Source of the DNA: CAYSXY01 sp964435165
Lineage (GTDB): Bacteria; Pseudomonadota; Alphaproteobacteria; Rickettsiales; RI-342
Assembly: GCA_964435165.1 (NCBI GenBank)
Contig: CAYSXY010000010.1
Coordinates: 1 to 62,750 of the forward strand
Direction: 5' to 3'
DNA length: 62,750 nucleotides
Below, piece by piece: positions 54,527 through 61,906 of this stretch. Position numbers and translations under genes: made by a program. Every line of letters begins with the position of its first letter. The first letter of the stretch is position 1. The notes beneath the pieces were generated by a model. The model had not been told where the DNA came from and ran no database searches. It was given only the letters and a program-made list of their open reading frames with translations.

Positions 54527-54913
54527 TTACTTAACTTCAACGGTGGCACCCGCTTTCTCGAGCGCTTCCTTGATCTTGTCGGCATCCTCTTTGGATACAC
54601 CCTCTTTAACCGGCTTCGGCGCGGCTTCCACCAAATCCTTGGCTTCTTTCAGACCAAGACCGGTGATGCCACGTACTTCTTTGATGACATTGATTTTCTT
54701 GTCACCAGCAGCGGCAAGAATGACATCAAATTCCGTCTTTTCTTCAGCGGCACCGGCATCACCACCGGCAACTGCACCACCTGCAGCAGCAACAGCCACG
54801 GGAGCAGCAGCGGATACACCCCACTTCTCTTCCAGCAGTTTGGACAGTTCTGCCGCTTCCATAACGGTCAGCGCAGATAAATCATCTACAATTTTTTCTA
54901 AGTTAGCAGCCAT
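54527..54913 (-). CDS. rplL: 50S ribosomal protein L7/L12
   Basis: This 128-residue stalk protein of the large ribosomal subunit recruits translation factors. The N-terminal dimerisation helix pair (LEKIVDDLSALTVMEAAELSKLLEEKWG) comes first, then the Ala/Gly-rich hinge (about 35-58). The C-terminal factor-binding domain has EKTEFDVILAAAGDKKINVIKEVRGITGLGLKEAKDLVEAAPK. The ATG at 54913 is the start; a TTG two codons earlier is in frame but unlikely. It follows rplJ after 42 bases. Confidence 0.98.
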   Translation of the reverse strand: MAANLEKIVDDLSALTVMEAAELSKLLEEKWGVSAAAPVAVAAAGGAVAGGDAGAAEEKTEFDVILAAAGDKKINVIKEVRGITGLGLKEAKDLVEAAPKPVKEGVSKEDADKIKEALEKAGATVEVK

Positions 54914-54955
54914 GATCAAAACCCCAGCGTTTCATTTATTATTACACTTGATACC

Positions 54956-55465
54956 TTAGCCTTTATGGGCATAGGCATCGACGACCCGCGCCAGCTGGCC
55001 AGCAGGCGCTTGCAGGACTGTCGCCAGACGTGTTGCAGGCGTGTTAAGCATCCCTACAATTTTACCACGCAACTCATCAAGCGACGGCATGCTGGCTAAT
55101 GCCTTCACACCGTTTTGGTCCAACATTTCATTTCCGAGGGCACCGCCTAACACCTCCAACTTGTCGTTCTTTTTATTGAACGCCATGGTTGCTTTAGCTG
55201 CGGCCACCGGATCTTCGGAATACGCAATTGCTGTTGGGCCTGTGAACATATCCTTCACACCCTCAAATTGCGTTCCACCCAGCGCTATTTTCGTTAAGGT
55301 GTTTTTTGTTACCTTAAACTTAGCACCGGCATCACGCATTTCCTGCCTGAGTTCGTTCATTTCTGCAACGCTCAGACCTTTATAATGCGTAATTACTAAG
55401 CAGCCCGCCACCTGAAAATCCTGGTTAAGCTGCTCGACATACTGTGTTTTACCTGCACGATCCAT
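54956..55465 (-). CDS. rplJ: 50S ribosomal protein L10
   Basis: L10 (169 aa) anchors the L7/L12 dimers on 23S rRNA. The family motif HYKGLSVAEMNELRQEMRDAGAKFKVTKNTL near the N terminus and the C-terminal helix that binds L7/L12 are present. Only 24 bases separate it from rplA. The long L10 leader used for autoregulation in E. coli is therefore not present at this position; control, if any, must act elsewhere. Confidence 0.98.
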   Translation of the reverse strand: MDRAGKTQYVEQLNQDFQVAGCLVITHYKGLSVAEMNELRQEMRDAGAKFKVTKNTLTKIALGGTQFEGVKDMFTGPTAIAYSEDPVAAAKATMAFNKKNDKLEVLGGALGNEMLDQNGVKALASMPSLDELRGKIVGMLNTPATRLATVLQAPAGQLARVVDAYAHKG

Positions 55466-55489
55466 GGTTTATCTCCTACCCGACCTGCA

Positions 55490-56212
55490 TTATGCGGCCT
55501 GCTGCAATGAAGCAGCATCCACTTTGATGCCTGGGCCCATTGTCAGGCTCATGGCACATTTTTTAATGTAACTACCTTTTGCACCGGCAGGCTTTGCCTT
55601 ATTCAATGCCTCAATAAAAGCGCGAATATTTTCTTCAATCTGCTTCTCGCTGAAACTGGCTTTACCCACACCCGCATGGATGATCGCCGCCTTTTCAACG
55701 CGAAACTCGACCTGACCACTTTTTGCCGCCTTGACAGCCTCACCTACATTCGGCGTGACCGTGCCAAGCTTTGGATTAGGCATTAAACCGCGCGGACCCA
55801 ATACTTTACCAAGGCGGCCAACGACTCCCATCATATCAGGCGTGGCAATACAGCGATCGAAATCCATCATGCCTTTTTGAATTTTTTCTGCCAAATCGTC
55901 AGCGCCAACAAAATCGGCCCCGGCTTCTTCCGCCTCTTTCGCTTTCGCATCGCGCGCAAAAACAGCCACGCGCACCTCTTTGCCGACGCCATGCGGCATG
56001 GCGACAACACCACGCACCATTTGGTCTGATTTACGAGGATCCACGCCCAAGCTGATGGCCAATTCTATGGTTTCATCGAATTTAGCGCTTGCCGTTTTCT
56101 TCAACAGCTCGACCGCCTCAGGAAGAGCATAGAACGTATTGCGATCGACCAGGTCATTGATCTTTTTCAGGCGCTTGCCCTTCACTCGAATTATTTGTGC
56201 TGCATTTGCCAT
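55490..56212 (-). CDS. rplA: 50S ribosomal protein L1
   Basis: L1 (240 aa) forms the mobile L1 stalk of the 50S subunit. Typical regions are KFDETIELAISLGVDPRKSDQMVRG and GRLGKVLGPRGLMPNPKLGTVT. The C-terminal GSYIKKCAMSLTMGPGIKVD end is also typical. ATG 56212 (MANAAQIIRVKGKR) is selected, as an upstream in-frame start would overlap rplK and add eight unusual residues. rplK ends four bases before it. Confidence 0.98.
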   Translation of the reverse strand: MANAAQIIRVKGKRLKKINDLVDRNTFYALPEAVELLKKTASAKFDETIELAISLGVDPRKSDQMVRGVVAMPHGVGKEVRVAVFARDAKAKEAEEAGADFVGADDLAEKIQKGMMDFDRCIATPDMMGVVGRLGKVLGPRGLMPNPKLGTVTPNVGEAVKAAKSGQVEFRVEKAAIIHAGVGKASFSEKQIEENIRAFIEALNKAKPAGAKGSYIKKCAMSLTMGPGIKVDAASLQQAA

Positions 56213-56216
56213 GATG

Positions 56217-56645
56217 CTACTCCACCACCTCAACACCCATCGATACAGCCGTTCCTTTGATCATTTGGCTGGCAGCGTCAATGTCGTTGGCATTCAAATC
56301 TTTCATTTTCATTTCGGCAATTTCACGAACCTGGTTCATTCTGATTTTTCCGACAATCTTTTTGCCCGGTTCCTGGGAGCCTTTTTTCAGCTTTGCCGCT
56401 TTCTGAATCAAAAATGATGCGGGCGGCGTTTTGGTCTCAAAGCTAAATGTACGATCCTGATATGCCGTAATGACCACAGGGATCGGCATACCCGACTCCA
56501 TGGATTGGGTAGCGGCATTAAATGCCTTACAAAACTCCATGATGTTCAAGCCGCGCTGACCGAGCGCCGGCCCAACAGGGGGAGATGGATTTGCTTTACC
56601 GGCTGGAATCACCAGCTTGATATAGCCTGCAATCTTTTTTGCCAT
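56217..56645 (-). CDS. rplK: 50S ribosomal protein L11
   Basis: L11 (142 aa) lies at the GTPase-associated centre of the 50S subunit. It shows the N-terminal domain with KLVIPAGKANPSPPVGPALGQRGLNIMEFCKAFN and the C-terminal rRNA-binding domain ending with IDAASQMIKGTAVSMGVEV. It opens the rplK-rplA pair after a 183-base spacer with a candidate promoter. Confidence 0.98.
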   Translation of the reverse strand: MAKKIAGYIKLVIPAGKANPSPPVGPALGQRGLNIMEFCKAFNAATQSMESGMPIPVVITAYQDRTFSFETKTPPASFLIQKAAKLKKGSQEPGKKIVGKIRMNQVREIAEMKMKDLNANDIDAASQMIKGTAVSMGVEVVE

Positions 56646-56765
56646 ATTATCGTTCCACTATGTTAGCAGGTGGCGCGCCATCCTGAGTTCATGTGTCCCA
56701 TCTACAAGCCCCAGCACACTTTTAATAAGCACACCTCGTCAGGTAGACGGTAAATTGGATGCGGA

Positions 56766-56794
56766 CGTAAACACTATGCCGCTCATTAAGTCAA
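56766..56794 (-). promoter_or_regulatory. Candidate promoter before rplK
   Basis: On the minus strand TTGACT (56794-56789), a spacer of 17 bases and TTTACG (56771-56766) form a sigma-70-like pair in the nusG-rplK gap. A second TTGACA lies further upstream at 56819-56814. The -10 match is weak (three of six). Confidence 0.35.
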
Positions 56795-56828
56795 GCGCTA
56801 TTTCTGATTTCTTGTCAATCGGGCAGAC

Positions 56829-57359
56829 TCAGGTCTTTTCAACCTGCGTAAACTCAAGCTCAACCGGTGTCGGACGACCAAAAATAGAAACGGAAAGCTT
56901 CAGTCGCGCCTTCTCTTCATCAATGTCTTCCACCACCCCAACAAAGGATTCAAACGGCCCATCGATCACTTTTACCGATTCGCCGATATCGAACATAATC
57001 GCAGGCTTTGGACTTTCAATCCCCTCCTGCACTTGCTGGAAGATGCGTTGCGCCTCAAGCTCCGTGAGTGGCTGCGGCCTTCCGCCGCCGCCTAGAAAAC
57101 CCGTCACCTTCGGTACATTTTTGACCAGATTCCATGTTTGATCATTCAGCTGCATTTTAGCCAAAATGTACCCGGGGAAGAATTTGCGCTCTCCGGTTAC
57201 TTTTTTACCACGCTTCATTTCAATCACTTCTTCGGTCGGCACCGTCACCTCCTCAAAGAAATCTGACATTCCTTGCTGCGCCGCTTTTTCTAAAATAGCC
57301 TGCGCTACTTTCTGCTCCTGACCAGAAAGCGCATGTATGATATACCACTGTGATGTCAT
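56829..57359 (-). CDS. nusG: Transcription antitermination/elongation factor NusG
   Basis: NusG (176 aa) binds RNA polymerase and couples it to Rho or the ribosome. It has the N-terminal NGN domain (WYIIHALSGQEQKVAQAILEKA, VKNVPKVTGFLGGGGRPQPL) and the C-terminal KOW domain (FDIGESVKVIDGPFESFVGVVEDIDEEKARLKLSVSIFGRPTPVELEF). Start ATG 57359 stands one base after the secE stop, the usual coupled arrangement. An upstream in-frame start would overlap secE. Confidence 0.98.
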   Translation of the reverse strand: MTSQWYIIHALSGQEQKVAQAILEKAAQQGMSDFFEEVTVPTEEVIEMKRGKKVTGERKFFPGYILAKMQLNDQTWNLVKNVPKVTGFLGGGGRPQPLTELEAQRIFQQVQEGIESPKPAIMFDIGESVKVIDGPFESFVGVVEDIDEEKARLKLSVSIFGRPTPVELEFTQVEKT

Positions 57360-57360
57360 C

Positions 57361-57558
57361 TTATGCTCCAAGACCCAGTATCGCCCGAACAGCAAACTGA
57401 ATGATATTATCAACTAAAATAAAAAATAGCGATGCGATGAAAACCAACACCAATACCATCGCCACAGACACAAGCGTTTCTTTTCTCGTTGGCCAGGTAA
57501 CACGGGATGTTTCTCGCCTTACCTGACGTACAAACTCAGCAGGGCTTGTTTTTGCCAT
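57361..57558 (-). CDS. secE: Preprotein translocase subunit SecE
   Basis: SecE is the small clamp subunit of the SecYEG channel. At 65 residues with one membrane segment (about 30-55) it is of the short single-span type. The conserved amphipathic region is EFVRQVRREVSRVTWPTRKET-like (here VRRETSRVTWPTRKETLVS). It lies between tRNA-Trp and nusG, its classic position. Confidence 0.96.
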   Translation of the reverse strand: MAKTSPAEFVRQVRRETSRVTWPTRKETLVSVAMVLVLVFIASLFFILVDNIIQFAVRAILGLGA

Positions 57559-57599
57559 AATATTTGCCGCAATTAACGTGAATCAATCTGCCAGTAAAC

Positions 57600-57675
57600 T
57601 GGCAGGGGCAGCAGGGTTCGAACCCGCGACCTGCGGTTTTGGAGACCGCCGCTCTACCAGCTGAGCTATACCCCT
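57600..57675 (-). tRNA. trpT: tRNA-Trp (anticodon CCA)
   Basis: On the minus strand the 76-base gene starts AGGGGTATAGCTCAG, has anticodon loop TCTCCAAAA (CCA), a T arm with GGTTCGAACC and acceptor pairing AGGGGTA/TGCCCCT. Discriminator G and an encoded CCA end follow. It lies between tuf and secE, as in many proteobacteria. Confidence 0.98.
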
Positions 57676-57746
57676 GCAAAAGCAACGCCCCGGAGCGCAT
57701 GACAGCCCCCCGAGGCTATTACTTCATCACTCAATGATCCGCAGTC

Positions 57747-58937
57747 CTATTCAATGACCTTGGATACGACGCCAGCACCAACCGTACGCCCGCCCTCACG
57801 AATCGCGAAACGCAGACCATCATTCATAGCAATTGGTGCAATCAACTCAACCGTCATGGCGACGTTATCACCTGGCATCACCATTTCCGTACCTGATGGC
57901 AGTTCAACCGTACCGGTGACGTCTGTGGTGCGGAAGTAGAACTGCGGACGGTAGTTGGTGAAGAACGGCGTATGACGACCACCCTCATCTTTTGTCAGAA
58001 TATAAGCTTCTGCCTCAAATTTGGTGTGCGGCTTAATGGTGCCAGGAGCAGCCAGAACCTGACCGCGCTGCACATCTTCACGCTTGGTACCGCGAAGCAA
58101 CACACCAACGTTATCACCAGCCTGCCCTTGATCAAGCAGTTTACGGAACATTTCAACGCCGGTACAGGTTGTCTTCGTGGTTTCTTTCAAACCTACGATT
58201 TCAATCTCTTCACCGACTTTGACCATACCCGTCTCAACACGGCCAGTGACCACCGTACCACGACCAGAAATTGAGAACACATCCTCAATTGGCATCAGGA
58301 ACGGCTTATCCACCGGACGATCAGGCATTGGAATGTAATCATCAACCGCCTTCATCAGTTCCAGAATGGCATTTTTGCCCATATCTTCGTTTTTGTCTTC
58401 CAGAGCACACAACGCCGAACCTTTGACGATGGGAATATCGTCGCCCGGGAAGTCATAACTGCTCAGCAGCTCACGCACTTCCAACTCAACCAGCTCAAGC
58501 AGCTCTTCATCATCTACCTGATCTACCTTGTTGAGGAAGACCACGATCGCAGGAACACCCACCTGGCGTGCAAGCAGAATATGCTCGCGTGTTTGCGGCA
58601 TTGGGCCATCGGCTGCCGATACCACCAAAATAGCGCCATCCATCTGCGCAGCACCCGTGATCATGTTTTTCACATAATCTGCATGGCCTGGGCAATCTAC
58701 GTGTGCGTAGTGACGATTTTCGGTTTCATACTCAACATGCGCCGTTGAAATCGTAATACCGCGGGCTTTTTCTTCCGGAGCCTTATCGATCTCATCATAA
58801 GCGATAGAGCTAGCGCCACCGGTTTCAGCCAGCACCTTGGTGATTGCAGCGGTCAGCGATGTTTTACCATGATCCACGTGCCCGATCGTACCGATGTTGA
58901 CGTGGGGTTTATTGCGTTCAAACTTTTCTTTACTCAT
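57747..58937 (-). CDS. tuf: Translation elongation factor Tu
   Basis: EF-Tu (396 aa) brings aminoacyl-tRNA to the ribosome. G motifs are intact: GHVDHGKTS (P-loop), DCPGHADYVKNM, NKVDQVDDEELL (NKxD) and GSALCALE. Domains 2 and 3 follow, ending VGAGVVSKVIE. It is preceded by tRNA-Gly and followed by tRNA-Trp, so all three are likely on one transcript that continues into secE-nusG. Confidence 0.99.
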   Translation of the reverse strand: MSKEKFERNKPHVNIGTIGHVDHGKTSLTAAITKVLAETGGASSIAYDEIDKAPEEKARGITISTAHVEYETENRHYAHVDCPGHADYVKNMITGAAQMDGAILVVSAADGPMPQTREHILLARQVGVPAIVVFLNKVDQVDDEELLELVELEVRELLSSYDFPGDDIPIVKGSALCALEDKNEDMGKNAILELMKAVDDYIPMPDRPVDKPFLMPIEDVFSISGRGTVVTGRVETGMVKVGEEIEIVGLKETTKTTCTGVEMFRKLLDQGQAGDNVGVLLRGTKREDVQRGQVLAAPGTIKPHTKFEAEAYILTKDEGGRHTPFFTNYRPQFYFRTTDVTGTVELPSGTEMVMPGDNVAMTVELIAPIAMNDGLRFAIREGGRTVGAGVVSKVIE

Positions 58938-59023
58938 TGCCGGACTCTTTCCTTCATCGAGAGTTAATTATTGCCAATTCTGTTGCGCGCACCCCCGCAT
59001 ATCATCTTAGGAAACCCAAGAGA

Positions 59024-59097
59024 TGGAGCGGGTGATGGGAATCGAACCCACATTCTCAGCTTGGAAGGCTGATGTTCTACCATTGAACTACACCCGC
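59024..59097 (-). tRNA. glyT: tRNA-Gly (anticodon TCC)
   Basis: On the minus strand the 74-base gene starts GCGGGTGTAGTTCAATGG and has anticodon loop CCTTCCAAG (TCC). The T arm has GGTTCGATTCC, and GCGGGTG/CACCCGC acceptor pairing, discriminator T and encoded CCA are visible. It lies just upstream of tuf, as glyT does near E. coli tufB. Confidence 0.98.
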
Positions 59098-59142
59098 GCA
59101 GGCATAGTCTGACGTTGCTTTCGCTCCGCCAAGGCAGAGTGC

Positions 59143-59170
59143 GTTATACACGCTTCCTCCCAAAAAGCAA
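59143..59170 (-). promoter_or_regulatory. Candidate promoter of tRNA-Gly-tuf
   Basis: Minus-strand TTGCTT (59170-59165), spacer of 16 bases, TATAAC (59148-59143). The start site would fall near 59136, about 40 bases before the tRNA-Gly 5' end, which fits a strong stable-RNA/tuf promoter. Confidence 0.5.
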
Positions 59171-59190
59171 CAGGGTTCGGCACCAAAAAA

Positions 59191-59685
59191 TCATCCCGCA
59201 TCATAAGAAATTGGTCCCAGCCGATAGAGATCTTCATCTTCGTGTGGTTGGTTGCCAAACAAGTGCGCTGGAAAACAGCTTGATTTTTGGCAGTCACATC
59301 CAAACAGCCTCGCCAATTCGTAAATGCGGCGAATTGATGACGTGTTGGATGGATTGACTGTGAAGTCTATATAATCAGGCTTCACCCGCATACCAATAGC
59401 CTCAATCATCCGAATATATAGATTGTTGCCGTGGAATCCTTTTTTCACACCAATCTCCCAAATAAATACGGTGTCTTTTTCTTTAGGAGGCGGAAAGGCC
59501 GACACAAAGCCAACAATCTCACCTTTGGCCGACTCCACAACGACGCTTGTTTCTGAAAAATGCCTGCAAATCAGCAGATAGGTATAGACCGGGCTGGTAC
59601 CAACATAAGGCTTATATGGCTGCAAAAACGCATGAATTTCTGCCGCATCGTCTACGCACGGCTTGCGAAAAACAAAATCAGTCAC
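59191..59685 (-). CDS. EctA-like GNAT acetyltransferase, possible beta-lysine acetyltransferase
   Basis: This 164-residue GNAT-fold protein closely follows the layout of EctA (diaminobutyrate acetyltransferase of ectoine synthesis). It shows SPVYTYLLICRHFSETSVVVESAKGEIVGFVSAFPPPKEKDTVFIWEIGV, the NPSNTSSIRRIYELARLFGC region and the C-terminal HEDEDLYRLGP. ectB and ectC are not nearby. Instead the gene follows three bases after a lysine 2,3-aminomutase gene, whose product beta-lysine is a diamine acid like the EctA substrate. Acetylation of beta-lysine to a compatible solute is thus the best guess, replacing the unrelated AblB of archaea and Bacillus. Ectoine-type activity remains possible if ectBC lie elsewhere. 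Confidence 0.78.
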   Translation of the reverse strand: MTDFVFRKPCVDDAAEIHAFLQPYKPYVGTSPVYTYLLICRHFSETSVVVESAKGEIVGFVSAFPPPKEKDTVFIWEIGVKKGFHGNNLYIRMIEAIGMRVKPDYIDFTVNPSNTSSIRRIYELARLFGCDCQKSSCFPAHLFGNQPHEDEDLYRLGPISYDAG

Positions 59686-59688
59686 AAT

Positions 59689-61167
59689 TTACGCCGCTGT
59701 CGCAATTTTATATGTATCTAATCCTGCTTCTTTAAGTGCATTTTTAATCATGCTTTTTTGCTGAAGATCATTGTTCCACGCAGCCCTCACATCGTCTGAC
59801 AATGTGTGTAATGGATCAAAATACAGGTACACCTTATCCTCATCTATACTCGGGCTGCGGTATATGGTGATCCCCATCTCCTGACTATAATAATCATAGC
59901 TATGGACATCTCGCTTTCCCCCTCCCCCCGGCGCATCCGTAACAAATGTCGGGGTATTGAAGCCTGCTGTACTTCCTCGCACATGCCGTTCTATTTCTAA
60001 TGTCGTTGCAATACTCGTGCGCAGTTCCTCAACCCCACTGACCATATCATGCTGATATACATAATAAGGCTGCACGTTCATGTAGGATAACATGCGCGTG
60101 AGCAGGATAATGTCGTCCGCTGAATCATTCACACCATGAATTAATACGGCCTGATTGCGCACTTTCACGCCGCGTTTAAACAGCACATTCATTGCGCGGC
60201 GCGAGATATCGGTAATCTCATGGGCTGTATTGAAATGGGTGTGCAAGCACACTTCTTTATGAAGTTGACGACCTTTTTCTACCATTGCCACCAACGTATC
60301 AACCCACTCCTTATCTGATAATATTTTCATTGGCATCACTGCCGGGCCCTTGGTAGCAAATCGAATGCGGCGAATATGTGGAATTGCCAGAAGCATATCG
60401 CCAATATATTGCAAATGCTGAGTTGGCAGCATATATGCATCGCCACCAGAGACAACGACATCTTCAATTTCCGGCCGCGAGGCGAGGTAGGCAAATGCCT
60501 TATTCCAACGCTTTGTATCCGGCTTATAATTCACCTTTTCTACTGTTTCTGTATCTGCACCGATTGCATAGCTCCGAGTACAGAAACGACAATAAACAGG
60601 ACAGACATCTAGGGGTAAAAATAATACCTTGTCATGATAGCGGTGCACCAGGCCAGGCACCGGAGAATCCTTCTGCTCATGCAGCGAATCAAGCTTCAAT
60701 CGCGGATGGTCGGGCTGCTGCGTTGAGGCGACAGGCATAAATTGTGTGCGAATGGGGTCATCATATGGGTTTTCCCAATCAACCAAACTAAGCATGTAGG
60801 GAGAAATACGCATATTCATTGGGGCAGCACTCAAGCCTTCACGCACATCTGCAATAAAATCCTGATCGGCCACCTCCTCAAGAAAGCGCTCCAACCCCTT
60901 CTTATTAGTAATACTGTTTTTGTTCTGGAACCGGTAATCTAAGAATTCTTCTTCAGATATGCTCTCATATGCTGGAATTGCCTGCCAGAATGCACCAGTT
61001 CGAAATTCAGTATGCGTTAACTCGTCTTCTTCTACCGGCTCACGAATGGGGTCTGGCACTTCAACATCAGCAATGTCGGACAATGGTGAATGATCGGGGA
61101 TATTTTCCAGCACATCAGACACAACCGTGGTTGTGTCAATTGACTCTTTCTTTGCTGCTTTTGTCAT
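59689..61167 (-). CDS. ablA: Lysine 2,3-aminomutase (radical SAM)
   Basis: Converts L-lysine to L-beta-lysine with SAM, a 4Fe-4S cluster and PLP. The 492-residue protein has the cluster motif C189-x3-C193-x2-C196 (CPVYCRFC) and the PLP lysine K418 in DAPGGGGK. D374 and D411 are spaced exactly as D293 and D330 of the clostridial enzyme, which grip the substrate epsilon-amino group. This favours lysine over glutamate as substrate. An N-terminal extension (about 1-60) makes it longer than the clostridial (416) and much longer than EpmB-type (about 340) enzymes. No efp or epmA gene is adjacent, which argues against EF-P modification. It forms an apparent operon with the EctA-like gene. Confidence 0.88.
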   Translation of the reverse strand: MTKAAKKESIDTTTVVSDVLENIPDHSPLSDIADVEVPDPIREPVEEDELTHTEFRTGAFWQAIPAYESISEEEFLDYRFQNKNSITNKKGLERFLEEVADQDFIADVREGLSAAPMNMRISPYMLSLVDWENPYDDPIRTQFMPVASTQQPDHPRLKLDSLHEQKDSPVPGLVHRYHDKVLFLPLDVCPVYCRFCTRSYAIGADTETVEKVNYKPDTKRWNKAFAYLASRPEIEDVVVSGGDAYMLPTQHLQYIGDMLLAIPHIRRIRFATKGPAVMPMKILSDKEWVDTLVAMVEKGRQLHKEVCLHTHFNTAHEITDISRRAMNVLFKRGVKVRNQAVLIHGVNDSADDIILLTRMLSYMNVQPYYVYQHDMVSGVEELRTSIATTLEIERHVRGSTAGFNTPTFVTDAPGGGGKRDVHSYDYYSQEMGITIYRSPSIDEDKVYLYFDPLHTLSDDVRAAWNNDLQQKSMIKNALKEAGLDTYKIATAA

Positions 61168-61263
61168 GCGGTCTCCATTTACGCTGCTACGGTATTTTAT
61201 TCCTATTCGTTATAGTCGGCACCCTATCGTGCATCCGGTACGCTGTAAACCGTAGCAGGATAT

Positions 61264-61534
61264 GCGCAAGGCACCTTCGGCCTTACGCTGTATTGTTGTC
61301 TCTTTTTCTTGCTGATAAACAAATATGGCAGCAAATCTCCTTAAGACTTTGTATTAGCCTCTCTTCTAAGGTCATTGCATTTGGGTATTATGGCTAGAGG
61401 GGGACTGTCTTGAGACTCCGTCTCTACGTCTCATCTCGGCCTGTTGGCCTCGGCGTCGAACGCCGTTCTCTTCCCGACTATCATTATTCTCATTATCAAA
61501 GCGCGCTGCTGCGCTAAGCTTTGATAATGAGAAT
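61264..61534. repeat. Hairpin-rich spacer downstream of tRNA-Tyr
   Basis: The 366-base gap 61168-61533 holds no convincing gene but several stem-loops. GCG-C-AAGGC...GCCTT-A-CGC is at 61264-61288, GAGAC-TCC-GTCTC at 61412-61424, GGCC-TGTT-GGCC at 61438-61449 and CGGCG-TCGAA-CGCCG at 61451-61465. A long stem runs from 61486 to 61534 (16 bp, ATTCTCATTATCAAAG against CTTTGATAATGAGAAT, with inner GCGC-TGCT-GCGC). Its right arm touches the encoded CCA of tRNA-Tyr, so it may define the tRNA 3' end. Confidence 0.75.
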
Positions 61535-61619
61535 GGTGGAGAGAGAGGGATTCGAACCCCCGTACGCATACGCGGGCAGATTTACAGTCTGCTGCCTTTA
61601 ACCACTCGGCCATCTCTCC
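61534..61619 (-). tRNA. tyrT: tRNA-Tyr (anticodon GTA)
   Basis: On the minus strand this 86-base gene starts GGAGAGATGGCCGAGTGG, has anticodon loop GACTGTAAATC (GTA), a long variable arm (CCCGCGTATGCGTACGGG), a T arm GGTTCGAATCC, acceptor pairing GGAGAGA/TCTCTCC and an encoded CCA. It is a class II tRNA as expected for Tyr in bacteria. Confidence 0.98.
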
Positions 61620-61841
61620 GCGGCGGAGCATACGGATCATCGGCTGTTTGTAAATGAAAAATTTAGTCTGACTCAGCCGAGTGGTTATATTTTTTGTTCA
61701 TGCACCACAGGGCTGGCACTCGGCCATATTCTCCGCAGCGAACAGACGGATCATCGGCTGTTTGTAAATGAAAATTTTTAAGTGTCCCGGCCAAGTGGTT
61801 ATCTTTTATCCTCAGGCGCCGGTTGGCTGGCACTCGGCCAT
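61603..61841. repeat. 114-base periodic repeat starting inside tRNA-Tyr
   Basis: CACTCGGCCAT, part of the tRNA-Tyr 5' half, begins at 61603 and recurs at 61717 and 61831, exactly 114 bases apart each time. A 29-base segment beginning ACGGATCATCGG is repeated at 61632-61660 and 61746-61774, again 114 apart. GGCTGGCACTCGGCCAT is shared by copies two and three. The copies look like a diverged tandem duplication of the tRNA 5' end plus its upstream region. Confidence 0.85.
61627..61654 (-). promoter_or_regulatory. Candidate promoter of tRNA-Tyr
   Basis: Minus-strand TTTACA (61654-61649), 16-base spacer, TATGCT (61632-61627), ending just before the tRNA 5' end. The -35 part is duplicated at +114 as part of the repeat; there the -10 has decayed to GTCTGT. 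The predicted 5' leader would be only a base or two, which lowers confidence. Confidence 0.35.
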
Positions 61842-61906
61842 CTAGGCGACGGGAGCCAGTTGTGTTACGTTAGAACGATGTATCAATTCGGCAAGGCAGC
61901 AAACTG

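Noticed and set aside
59689..61167. EF-P lysine-modifying enzyme EpmB
   Set aside because: The protein is about 150 residues longer than EpmB, no epmA or efp is near, and it pairs with an acetyltransferase gene instead.
61534..61900. Integrative element attached at tRNA-Tyr
   Set aside because: The repeats resemble an attachment region, but no integrase or element genes are present and the copies represent the tRNA 5' end, not the 3' end normally used.
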